The notes: generated from the letters alone by a model not told the origin. A stretch of DNA of 38,255 nt from Verrucomicrobiales bacterium (GCA_029210205.1 JARGOD010000024.1:13516-51770); one strand, 5' to 3'. Positions 18,306 through 25,144 are shown, counted from the stretch's first letter. A program made the numbers and translations.

Positions 18306-18354
18306 ATTGAGAATTTCTCCGGTGATAAAACGATAAGATCTAAGTCACTGGAAA

Positions 18355-18519
18355 TCAGGGATTTGGCATTGATCCGACAGGAATGACCTGGCCTGCATAG
18401 AGCTGCTCCATTTCGAGAGCTTCATCAGTGAGTTCCAGCTCAATATCTGGTGCTTGATAGGACTGCTGATCAGGTGCCGTCATGCGATTATCTGCAGCCT
18501 GTTTCTCATCGTGTATCAT
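18355..18519 (-). CDS. Candidate RiPP precursor peptide
   Basis: A short acidic peptide directly upstream of the PqqD-like gene in the same operon. From the ATG at 18519 it has 54 residues; an ATG at 18483 gives 42 and a TTG at 18552 gives 65. The leader-like part contains SYQAPDIEL, a Y-x-x-P-x-[I/L] pattern like the RRE-binding motif of lasso leaders, followed by an acidic helix (LTDEALEMEQL) and a distinct tail, YAGQVIPVGSMPNP. The tail is the likely core. It holds one Tyr and one Ser, the latter five residues from the end and so a candidate phosphorylation site. No Cys is present, which argues against thioether chemistry. Assignment rests on position, size and the YxxP motif. Confidence 0.62.
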   Translation of the reverse strand: MIHDEKQAADNRMTAPDQQSYQAPDIELELTDEALEMEQLYAGQVIPVGSMPNP

Positions 18520-18524
18520 TTCGG

Positions 18525-18552
18525 ATGGTATGCGTCCGGATTGAATAGTCAA
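18525..18552 (-). promoter_or_regulatory. Putative sigma-70-type promoter of the RiPP operon
   Basis: Reading leftward, TTGACT (18552-18547) matches the -35 consensus at five of six positions and is followed after 16 nt by TACCAT (18530-18525), four of six for the -10. Transcription would begin near 18518. That would exclude the TTG start at 18552 for the peptide and favour the ATG at 18483, or a nearly leaderless message from 18519. Assigned by eye only. Confidence 0.35.
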
Positions 18553-18724
18553 CGGGAATAGTTTTTCAGTAGCATCCGGGATTCGCGCTGTGTTCCTGCC
18601 CCATCAGGATCTGTAAGTCGCTGACGGTTCTGAGCATGGAAATACCAATACCCATTATACTCTGGTCAATCTTACGGAGGCGGAATCTCAAGTTGGTCTG
18701 ATCAAAACGAACGGGTTTATTCGG

Positions 18725-19114
18725 CTACGGATCGCCACGAACCAGATCGATCCCCGCCGGCTCCCACAGTTCAATCGCGTTACCTTCGGGATCTTTGAGG
18801 TGGGCGAAACGTCCATTCGGATAGACCGTTTCTTCAACCGCCACCTTGATCTCCGCCGCGCGGAGCTGTGCCACCATCGTGTCGAGGTCCCGGACCCGGA
18901 AATTGATCGACCAGGTACGCGAGGGGCGCTTCCCGGATTCTTCGCGCGAAGGCTCGGCTCCAAAGATCGTGGGTCCGGCGTCCTGCCACCAAGAAGGGTG
19001 TTCATAGTTTTCCGCGTAGCCTGCGATGCCGAAGTTCTCCTGATACCATTTCGTGAGCGCTTCCGGGTTCTCACCGTAGAAGAAAAACCCGCCAATGCCG
19101 GTGATCTTTTCCAT
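18725..19114 (-). CDS. Glyoxalase/VOC-family protein
   Basis: A 129-residue single-module vicinal-oxygen-chelate protein. It starts with KITGIGGFFFYGENPEALTKWYQENFG, the first beta-alpha-beta unit, and closes with the second unit, WSINFRVRDLDTMVAQLRAA and FAHLKDPEGNAIELWEP, where the Glu of IELWEP is the usual metal ligand. VOC proteins include glyoxalase I, dioxygenases and antibiotic-binding proteins, so activity remains open. I use the ATG at 19114; a TTG two codons earlier is unnecessary. The RiPP operon promoter lies downstream on the same strand, 172 nt away, and I see no sign that this gene belongs to that pathway. Confidence 0.85.
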   Translation of the reverse strand: MEKITGIGGFFFYGENPEALTKWYQENFGIAGYAENYEHPSWWQDAGPTIFGAEPSREESGKRPSRTWSINFRVRDLDTMVAQLRAAEIKVAVEETVYPNGRFAHLKDPEGNAIELWEPAGIDLVRGDP

Positions 19115-19141
19115 GGGCAAATGGTGAGGACTTGAGAGGGG

Positions 19142-19402
19142 TTGGTCAATGAGTCAATTGACTTCGCTTTGCTCAGTTACTCTTCGAATCTGTTGGGTTT
19201 CGGGGTGTGGGAGAGGAAACCCTCAAGAAATTTCGTCGGACCCCTTGGCTCAGCTGATCAGGAATACGGCAGTGGAAAACTTCAGCTGCAAGCGAACGGC
19301 ACCACCTATCATCTCACCAAGCAAACGCACGACGGCAGCATCCGCTGGGTAGGAACCTCAAATGGACCCGGTGGCGTTTATCAGGTGACGATGAACCGAT
19401 AG
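19142..19402 (+). pseudogene. Probable relic of a small exported repeat protein
   Basis: The frame ends in a segment that resembles the repeat of the exported protein at 24437-25144: GTTYHLTKQTHDGSIRWVG here against GATYMLNREADGQWAGF and GLYYEFRKQKTGHSFKWVG there. The shared pattern is G-x-x-Y, a charged stretch, G, W and G. The upstream half of this frame (TTG start, no signal peptide) does not look coding, whereas the overlapping frame from the ATG at 19149 begins with a hydrophobic stretch ending WVSGC that resembles a lipoprotein signal. A frameshifted or truncated gene explains both, but the evidence is thin. Confidence 0.35.
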
Positions 19403-19489
19403 CCCGCCAAGCAGCTAAGTGCTAGGCCTCGTTCATTTCAGGACCCGACCCTAAGATGTTGCGAACTCCCTGGGGGCGCGAAATTCGTC

Positions 19490-19618
19490 TCAGACTTGCC
19501 AGGTGTTCATATCTCTGATTTGAACCGTTTTGGACTCGCCGTCTTCAGCCATCAGGTCGAAAGCATGAAAGGCATCGGCTAGGGAAGTCTGATAGATCGT
19601 TTTCCCGTCGCTTCGATT
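19490..19618 (-). pseudogene. 3' relic of an unidentified leftward gene
   Basis: Reading leftward to a TGA at 19492-19490 there is a protein-like tail, GKTIYQTSLADAFHAFDL followed by GESKTVQIRDMNTWQV, with a normal codon composition. It has no start codon or plausible upstream domain: going further upstream the frame runs into sequence that is coding on the other strand (the sulfatase relic). I therefore read it as the surviving C-terminus of a deleted gene. The family is not recognised. Confidence 0.4.
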
Positions 19619-19638
19619 CCTTTTCTTTCTTCCCTGCG

Positions 19639-20013
19639 ATGAAAGGCCGGGTGGGGGAAGTTCGTCCCTTCACTGTGCATCATTCCATCGGAGGGGAGTT
19701 CTCGATTCGCGAGGGCCCGTGGAAACTATTGCTGACCAATAAGGTCAAAGGCGGCTGGGGTGGGATGCCCGCTCAGGAAGCCGTCGAGACGCCGGTCGAA
19801 CACGTTCAGCTGTTTCATCTCGGCGACGATCCCGGCGAAACGAAGAATCTCGAAACCATCCACCCGGATAAAATCGAAGAGCTCGTCAATCTACTCGCGA
19901 AAGCCATGGCTGACGGACGTACCACGCCGGGTGAAGGTCAGGACAATGAAGGCTGGCCGATGCTGCAGAGGGAGATCATTCAGTTATTTCCGCAGTTGGG
20001 TGAGCCGGAGTAG
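19639..20013 (+). pseudogene. C-terminal relic of a sulfatase
   Basis: The 124-codon frame matches only the C-terminal part of arylsulfatase-like proteins: VHHSIGGEFSIREGPWKLLL, VQLFHLGDDPGETKNLET and a final helical region ending AMADGRTTPGEGQDNEGW, the usual closing motif of this sulfatase type. The whole catalytic part, including the C-x-P-x-R modification site and the metal ligands, is missing; intact relatives are roughly 450-500 residues. The ATG at 19639 is probably incidental. Just to its left lies the 3' end of another gene on the opposite strand, consistent with a deletion that removed both 5' halves. Confidence 0.72.
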
Positions 20014-20116
20014 ACGCAAGAGGTCTTTGGTCTGTTTCGGCTGGATTGATACATCGTTACCAAAAATCCCCACAGAGTATGACGGGGCTCCGAATTGGTG
20101 CCGATCCTCGTGATTC

Positions 20117-20701
20117 CTATCCGAACACTTGATTCAGTGATTGGTCCCGGATTGATTCCAGTGTCTCTTTTTCTGCTTTGGCTTTGCCCATGACTCGCAG
20201 AGAAAAGACCGTGCCGAGCAAAAACGCGGCTATCTCATCAACAGGGCGAGAGGATTTTAGCTCGCCTGTGATCTTGGCGTCTTCCAGGATCTCGCTGAAA
20301 ATTTCTCTATTCGTTTCAAGATATTGTCGCGCCGCGCTCCCTCCTGCTCCCTCATGGGAGGCAAGCTCAAGGAGGGTATTGATTATCAGGCATCCCCGGC
20401 AAGTTTGCTCCGAATCCATTTGGTTGATGATGGAATCAAAGATCTTGAGAAATGCCTCTTTCGCAGAGGAACTGGAGCGCTCGATATCTCTAAACCTTGC
20501 CTGAGCCATTGAGGAATAGTGCTCCAGGCAGGCTAGAAGGAGTTTCTCTTTGCTTCCGAAGGCAGCGTAAATGCTCCCGGGATTGAGACCCATCGCACTC
20601 TTTAAATCTCCTATGGAAGAGCCGTAATAACCTCGTTCCCAGAATACTTCCATCGCCTGCTCAAGCACCAGGTCTCGTTCAAACTCAGCAGTTCTCCCCA
20701 T
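20117..20701 (-). CDS. TetR-family transcriptional regulator
   Basis: A 194-residue TetR regulator. The N-terminal helix-turn-helix is LVLEQAMEVFWERGYYGSSI, then LKSAMGLNPGSIYAAFGSKEKLL, the standard recognition-helix signature. The ligand domain contains CRGCLIINTLLELASHE, a Cys-containing block found in one TetR branch, and a C-terminal RVMGKAKAEKET. The gene is divergent from the peroxiredoxin-like selenoprotein gene, with 73 nt between their starts, and two matching palindromes lie in or at the edge of that interval, so autoregulation and control of the redox operon are likely. The two cysteines (CRGC) could sense oxidants or electrophiles; that is inference. Confidence 0.88.
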   Translation of the reverse strand: MGRTAEFERDLVLEQAMEVFWERGYYGSSIGDLKSAMGLNPGSIYAAFGSKEKLLLACLEHYSSMAQARFRDIERSSSSAKEAFLKIFDSIINQMDSEQTCRGCLIINTLLELASHEGAGGSAARQYLETNREIFSEILEDAKITGELKSSRPVDEIAAFLLGTVFSLRVMGKAKAEKETLESIRDQSLNQVFG

Positions 20702-20719
20702 GCCTGAGGATAGCTTTTG

Positions 20720-20735
20720 TTGAATGGTTGTTCAA
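20720..20735. promoter_or_regulatory. Palindromic operator candidate 1 (TTGAA-N6-TTCAA)
   Basis: TTGAA at 20720-20724 and TTCAA at 20731-20735 form a 16-bp inverted repeat 18 nt upstream of the tetR start. The same half-sites with the same 6-nt spacer recur at 20771-20786, 51 bp away centre to centre. A TTGACA hexamer at 20743-20748 lies between the two, suitable as a rightward -35 element. Confidence 0.55.
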
Positions 20736-20770
20736 ATAAAAATTGACAGCCCTTGGGGAAGGTGTTTTTC

Positions 20771-20786
20771 TTGAATGAACCTTCAA
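20771..20786. promoter_or_regulatory. Palindromic operator candidate 2 (TTGAA-N6-TTCAA)
   Basis: TTGAA at 20771-20775 and TTCAA at 20782-20786, extended by one base on each side to CTTGAA and TTCAAG, repeat the palindrome at 20720. It overlaps the first possible ATG (20775) of the peroxiredoxin-like gene. That suggests the real start may be a later in-frame ATG (20793 or 20850) or that the repressor blocks the promoter just ahead of translation. Confidence 0.5.
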
Positions 20787-21533
20787 GAAAATATGATAGA
20801 TACTCTTCGGTTAAAACAATGCCTCTTTGTCGGAGGCGTTTCGGTAGGAATGGCGCTCTCTCCGGGATATCTGGACGCAGAAGAAACGACCTTGCGCGAA
20901 AAGCTTCTCGAACGTGCCTCACAGTCAGGAATGCCACCGGAGGCAAAAGCGAAAATGACACAGCATCTGAACGAACTCACCGATTCAGACATTGTTAGCA
21001 AAGCAGTGAAAACGGGTGACAAGGCTCCGGATTTCAGCTTGAAAGATCACACAGGTGTCGAGCGGTCTCTTTCTGAATATCTTGAGAAAGGTCCGGTGAT
21101 ATTGACCTGGTATCGTGGCGGTTGGTGACCCTACTGCAACCTTGCCATGCGTGCCATGGCAGACCATGCAGATGAGTTCAGTTCGAAGGGTGCAACGGTT
21201 CTCGCTCTCACTCCGGAGCTTCCGGATTACAGCGCTGAAACGGCTGAAGAAAATGGAGTGCCTTTTCCAATACTAACGGATGTAGATCTCCAGATAGCGG
21301 AAAAATACGGGCTCGTTTTTGATCTGGGCATTATTGCAGATCTCTTTGAAGATTATGCAAAATTATCGGAGAGACATGGTGAAGATTCGAAGTCGAAACT
21401 TCCTCTTACCGCAACTTACATCATCGATAGCGACGGTATCGTTCGCTACACGTTTATTGACCCGAATTATCGTAAACGAGCCGAGCCAGCGGATTTGGTA
21501 TCCGAGCTGGAAAAGTTACAAGCAACGGAGTGA
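20775..21533 (+). CDS. Peroxiredoxin-like (AhpC/TSA) selenoprotein with in-frame UGA
   Basis: Reading through TGA at 21126-21128 as selenocysteine gives one 252-residue thioredoxin-fold protein. Before it stand VKTGDKAPDFSLKDHTGVE and GPVILTWYRGGW; after it PYCNLAMRAMADHADEF, LTPELPDYSAETAEENG, VPFPILTDVDLQIAEKYGLVF and ATYIIDSDGIVRYTFIDPNY. The UGA (residue 118) occupies the peroxidatic Cys of the family's W-C-P-Y-C motif, leaving U-P-Y-C with the resolving Cys121 intact. The frame is preserved on both sides and a SECIS-like hairpin follows immediately. Start is uncertain (ATG at 20775, 20793 or 20850); a weak signal peptide is possible with the first two. It likely reduces peroxides, and a DoxX-like gene follows after 50 nt. 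A nonsense-mutated pseudogene is the alternative. Confidence 0.85.
21126..21162 (+). promoter_or_regulatory. UGA selenocysteine codon and bacterial SECIS-like hairpin
   Basis: After UGA (21126-21128) the arms TTGCCATG (21142-21149) and CATGGCAG (21155-21162) form seven Watson-Crick pairs plus one outer U-G pair around the 5-nt loop CGTGC. The loop starts 21 nt after the UGA and its second base is G, followed by T. Bacterial SECIS elements usually place an apical loop with a G in its first two positions about 16-37 nt after the UGA; this one fits. Found by eye. Confidence 0.75.
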
Positions 21534-21583
21534 CCAAGCCAGCGCTCTCGCCTCGCATTTCAAACTATTAGCGAGCCCTCAAG

Positions 21584-22057
21584 ATGAGAACAGACTCTAT
21601 ATTCGAAAAACACCTTTCCTTCTGCCTCCTTTTCTTGAGATTGGGCATCGCGGTTGTTTTCGTGATGTGGACACTTGATAAGTTTTTGAACCCGGAGCAT
21701 GCGAAAGCTGTATTCACCAAATTCTACGGAGTTACCTCTTCGAGCGACCTCCTGTTCTACATCGTAGGGGGACTGCAATCACTACTTCTCCTGGCATTTA
21801 TCTCAGGCGCTTTCAAGTCAGTTTCGTATTTAGGGGTTCTTTTAATGCATGCGGTTTCCACCCTGAGTTCATTCAAACAATACCTGGATCCTTGGGCTTA
21901 CCCTTACCTCCTATTTTTTGCCGCGATTCCCATGTTGGCGGTTTGCCTCTTACTGTGGAGGTTTCGAAACTACGATCGACTGTTTTCAGTGGACGCTGCG
22001 AGAGACCAGTCTGGCCTACCGAAACTTAATGTTCAGTTAAAATCCAAAGAGCGCTGA
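21584..22057 (+). CDS. DoxX/MauE-like membrane protein
   Basis: A 157-residue protein with four hydrophobic helices (around LSFCLLFLRLGIAVVFVMW, LLFYIVGGLQSLLLLAFI, VSYLGVLLMHAVSTL and YLLFFAAIPMLAVCLLLWRF), typical of DoxX/MauE-family inner-membrane proteins. The Phe-Leu-Asn-Pro-Glu-His segment after helix 1 (DKFLNPEHAKAVFTKFYG) matches this family. DoxX/MauE proteins are often linked to thiol or quinone redox systems. Its position 50 nt behind a peroxiredoxin-like selenoprotein suggests that it passes reducing equivalents across the membrane or supports that protein; this is inference. The short cytoplasmic tail is unremarkable. Confidence 0.75.
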   Translation: MRTDSIFEKHLSFCLLFLRLGIAVVFVMWTLDKFLNPEHAKAVFTKFYGVTSSSDLLFYIVGGLQSLLLLAFISGAFKSVSYLGVLLMHAVSTLSSFKQYLDPWAYPYLLFFAAIPMLAVCLLLWRFRNYDRLFSVDAARDQSGLPKLNVQLKSKER

Positions 22058-22168
22058 TGGTTCAGAGCTCAGGAATAAAGATTTCCTGCTCCCACCGGGT
22101 ATTTCCTCATTTTTGCCGTTCCAACGAGAGTTTCAAATAGTCGTTGCCCGCCAGTATCCAAGGACGAG

Positions 22169-22774
22169 TCAATCGCCAAGCGGGATCGAAAACAGCGTGA
22201 CGCGTACCTCCGACGGAGCCTCTTCTTCCACTGCATCTTCGATGATGTCCGCGTTTTCGTCTTTCGCCGCATCGATATAGGTGCTGCTAAGAGAAATTCG
22301 CTCCATGACAAACCTAATGGCTTCGTCTTCATCGATCTGACCATCTTCGTTTTTATCGACTAGAAAGAATTTTTCGTTCCGTTCGCGCTTCTCCCGATTC
22401 GCAGCCTTCCACTCCTCGTTGGAGATTTTTTTGTCGTCGTTCAGATCGTAAATACTCAATTGCGCTCGGTGATCATGCAAAGCTACTTCCCGCTCCGTCA
22501 GTTTGCCATCATCGTTTCGATCAGCTTTCACCAAATCTACACTGGTAGTTTCCTCATCGTCGTTTGGTGTGACTTTCGCGAGCGGAACTACCTCCACGCT
22601 ATCGTGCATCTTTTTGATCGGGACTTCCTTTGCAGCAGGGACGACCTCTGCGACCGGGATATCGGCTGGATCTTCTGCCTTTGCACTATGGTCGTCGGCT
22701 ATACTGCTTGAGGGGATCAATGCGAAGATAGACGCTGCTACGATAGCGAAATCGAGAGGGGCTCTTATTTTCAT
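22169..22774 (-). CDS. Exported EF-hand calcium-binding protein
   Basis: A 201-residue exported protein. The ATG at 22774 starts a signal peptide (FAIVAASIFALIPSSSIADD); the open frame extends further upstream but without signal-peptide features. After a Val/Pro/Glu-rich stretch (PVAEVVPAAKEVPIKK) come three EF-hand loops: DRNDDGKLTEREV, DLNDDKKISNEEW and DKNEDGQIDEDEA, each with acidic residues at positions 1, 3, 5 and 12. The middle loop has Lys in place of the conserved Gly at position 6 and may bind calcium weakly. The C-terminus is acidic. The role is probably calcium-dependent structure or protein binding outside the cytoplasm. It is divergent from the PQQ-propeller gene. Confidence 0.83.
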   Translation of the reverse strand: MKIRAPLDFAIVAASIFALIPSSSIADDHSAKAEDPADIPVAEVVPAAKEVPIKKMHDSVEVVPLAKVTPNDDEETTSVDLVKADRNDDGKLTEREVALHDHRAQLSIYDLNDDKKISNEEWKAANREKRERNEKFFLVDKNEDGQIDEDEAIRFVMERISLSSTYIDAAKDENADIIEDAVEEEAPSEVRVTLFSIPLGD

Positions 22775-22984
22775 TTCCGATGTTACGCTAGGCGGCAAGA
22801 ACTCGACGCAGTTTGCCGACTCTTTCAAGAACCGCTTGGAACAGAATTCGTCGAACTTCAGGAAGAATTCACGGATCCAGAGAACCAGCAAACGGCACTC
22901 AATAGTTCTCGCCTTAGCCTCCTCGGCGCGGACCGGTCACCCACACCTATTGACACCTTGATTCCGGCGAGGCACTCTACCGTG

Positions 22985-24310
22985 ATGAGATCCTCCCTGT
23001 TGATTCGCCGTCTCTGTGCCTTCACTGCACTCGCCTTTTCGGCCGCTCTCTCCGCCGCTGACAGTTGGCCCGACTTTCGTGGCCCCACTCAGGATGGTCA
23101 CGTGGGGGCTACCAACCTGCCGGAGACGTGGAGCGAATCCGTAAACGTGATCTGGAAAACCGAGATGCCACTCCTCGGCTTGTCGTCACCGATCGTTCTC
23201 GAAAATCAGATCTGGTTGACCACGGCGACGGTGGAGGGCCACGAATACTATGTGCTTTGCGTCGATGCGACGACGGGTGAGATCGCCACCAATGAAAAAC
23301 TGTTTCACGTCGATGACCCACAGGACATGGGGAATGGAGCGAAGGACAACAGCTACGCGACACCTTCCGCCGTCATCGAGCCCGGCCGTGTCTATGTTCA
23401 CTATGGGAATGTCGGAACCGCCTGCCTCGACACCGAGACGAGCGAGGTTCTTTGGAAACGCGAGGACTTGGAGTGCTGGCACTATCGGGGGGCTTCTTCC
23501 TCCCCGGTTCTCTTTGAAGACCTCATCATCCTGACCTTTGACGGCGCCGACCTGCAGTATCTGGTCGCCCTCGACAAACGCACCGGAGAGACCGTCTGGA
23601 AAACCGAACGGTCCGCGGAGTGGAACGACGAGGATATCGACAAGCAAATGGTCAAAGAAGGAGACTGGCGTAAAGCGCACAGCACCCCGCTCATCGTTTC
23701 CATCGACGGAGAACCGGTCATGTGCAGCACCGGAGCGAAAGCTGCCTACGGCTACGATCCCCGGACCGGCGAAGAACTCTGGCGGGTCGATCACGATGCC
23801 TACTCCGCCTCCCCCCGACCGGTCTATCATGATGGCAGCTTCATCCTCGTGACGGGCTTCAGCAAAGGCGCGGAGATGATGTCGGTGAAAGCCGGCGGCC
23901 GCGGCGTGGTCAACGACACCCACATCGAGTGGCAAATCGGCACCTCGTTCCCGAAGTATTCGTCCCCCATTCTTGTCGACGACCTTCTCTATTACGCGAT
24001 GGACGACAGCTTTCTCGTCTGCATCGATCCCAAAACCGGGGAGACGGTCTGGAAAGGTCGCGCCGGTGGTAAATACCGAGCTTGCCCCATCTATGCCGAC
24101 GGGAAGATCTACTTCTTCAGTCTTGAAGGCAAAACGACGGTGATCGAGCCGGGCCGCGAATTCAAGATCCTCACGACGAACGAACTCGCCACGGATGCTC
24201 CTCTCGACGATCCCCGACGTGGGCCCGGTTTCATGGCCTCACCTGCCGTGGTGGGAGACGCGATGTTTGTTAGGACTCGGTATCACCTCTATCGGATTGA
24301 GGCGGATTGA
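22985..24310 (+). CDS. Exported PQQ-like beta-propeller protein
   Basis: A 441-residue exported protein with signal peptide (ALAFSAALSAADSW) and the WPDFRGPTQDGH opening typical of PQQ-repeat propellers in this phylum. Blade motifs recur: VDATTGEIATNEK, LDTETSEVLWKRE, LDKRTGETVWKTE, YDPRTGEELWRVD and IDPKTGETVWKGR, with interspersed LxFEDLIILT-type strands. The fold is related to BamB and PQQ dehydrogenases, but the catalytic residues of a dehydrogenase are not evident, so a binding or scaffold role is more likely. The frame opens earlier at a TTG, but the ATG at 22985 starts the signal peptide. A truncated copy lies at 29144-29387. Confidence 0.85.
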   Translation: MRSSLLIRRLCAFTALAFSAALSAADSWPDFRGPTQDGHVGATNLPETWSESVNVIWKTEMPLLGLSSPIVLENQIWLTTATVEGHEYYVLCVDATTGEIATNEKLFHVDDPQDMGNGAKDNSYATPSAVIEPGRVYVHYGNVGTACLDTETSEVLWKREDLECWHYRGASSSPVLFEDLIILTFDGADLQYLVALDKRTGETVWKTERSAEWNDEDIDKQMVKEGDWRKAHSTPLIVSIDGEPVMCSTGAKAAYGYDPRTGEELWRVDHDAYSASPRPVYHDGSFILVTGFSKGAEMMSVKAGGRGVVNDTHIEWQIGTSFPKYSSPILVDDLLYYAMDDSFLVCIDPKTGETVWKGRAGGKYRACPIYADGKIYFFSLEGKTTVIEPGREFKILTTNELATDAPLDDPRRGPGFMASPAVVGDAMFVRTRYHLYRIEAD

Positions 24311-24436
24311 GCTCTTCGATTCGACCTGGGCCCTAGACGTCCGGCAGGCAACGCTGCTCGAAACTGTTCGTCTTTCTCAGATACGAAAACTAGTCAGCGA
24401 GAGCCTACCAGTAGGTCTTCGTAGAAGAAGGGAAGA

Positions 24437-25144
24437 TCAACGGCTGAGCGAGATCTTTCCTACCTGACCGTCAGCGAAGTTGATAAAGCCAGCCCATTGT
24501 CCGTCTGCCTCGCGGTTCAGCATATAAGTGGCACCTTGATTATCGGTGAAAACGATAAATCGATTTCTGGGATTGTTTCCGGTGAACTCGTAGTGCTCAG
24601 TCGGGGTGGTGATCGAGCCTCGGATGCTGTCGTTTCCGTTGATATTCTTCCAGACAATCGTGGCTTCCCCGAAGCCGTAGAATCCAGACATCGTGTAAGT
24701 CCTTGTCGTGCCTACGAATTTGGCGGGGGTAATTACCGGGTCGGAGGGAGCCGTAGAGACACCCCCAACTCGCGTTTTCCCGTGTTTGGTCGGAACCAGT
24801 TCGGCATGGTTCCCGGAAGCGTCCTTTCCGACCCACTTGAAGCTGTGACCTGTCTTCTGCTTTCTGAACTCATAGTAGAGCCCCGTCTCGGTGCGAAGCC
24901 AGATGAACCCGGAAGAGGAATTCCGTCCCGTGAACATCATTTCACCAGCAGCGAAGTCGATGAATCCATCGATCGAATCAAGCCCGCTGATATTTTTCCA
25001 ATGTATCGTCACCGGCGTGGTCGATCCTTCACTGGCCAGTTGATAGAATTGAGTCGTTTTCGCCTCGGCGGTGGCGGCGAAAAACAGCATTCCGAAGGCG
25101 ATGAGGGTGAAGGCAAAAAGACGGTTCGTGGATGAAATTTTCAT
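24437..25144 (-). CDS. Exported two-repeat protein of unknown function
   Basis: A 235-residue exported protein (signal peptide FAFTLIAFGMLFFAATAEA) containing two copies of a beta-rich unit. Copy 1, about residues 45-107, has VTIHWKNISGLDSIDGFI, FTGRNSSSGFIWLRT and GLYYEFRKQKTGHSFKWVGK. Copy 2, about 161-222, has ATIVWKNINGNDSIRGSI, FTGNNPRNRFIVFTD and GATYMLNREADGQWAGF. They are joined by a Thr/Pro linker (PSDPVITPAKF). I do not recognise the family. The start ATG at 25144 is chosen because it begins the signal peptide; 32 codons upstream in frame look non-coding. It is convergent with the PQQ-propeller gene. Confidence 0.78.
   Translation of the reverse strand: MKISSTNRLFAFTLIAFGMLFFAATAEAKTTQFYQLASEGSTTPVTIHWKNISGLDSIDGFIDFAAGEMMFTGRNSSSGFIWLRTETGLYYEFRKQKTGHSFKWVGKDASGNHAELVPTKHGKTRVGGVSTAPSDPVITPAKFVGTTRTYTMSGFYGFGEATIVWKNINGNDSIRGSITTPTEHYEFTGNNPRNRFIVFTDNQGATYMLNREADGQWAGFINFADGQVGKISLSR

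Noticed and set aside
14911-18552. Calling the locus a lasso-peptide cluster
   Set aside because: Neither a transglutaminase-like B2 protease nor an asparagine-synthetase-like cyclase is present, and no transporter is adjacent.
18571-18720. Short leftward frame after the VOC gene that continues in phase past its stop
   Set aside because: It has no start supported by a ribosome-binding site and no recognisable motif; probably chance.
20775-21533. Calling the peroxiredoxin-like gene a pseudogene because of the in-frame stop
   Set aside because: The stop is UGA exactly at the catalytic Cys codon, the frame is intact on both sides and a SECIS-like hairpin is placed correctly.
22069-22344. Leftward frame of 91 codons overlapping the EF-hand gene's 3' end
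   Set aside because: It overlaps the EF-hand coding region in another frame and its product is Lys/Arg-rich without motif.
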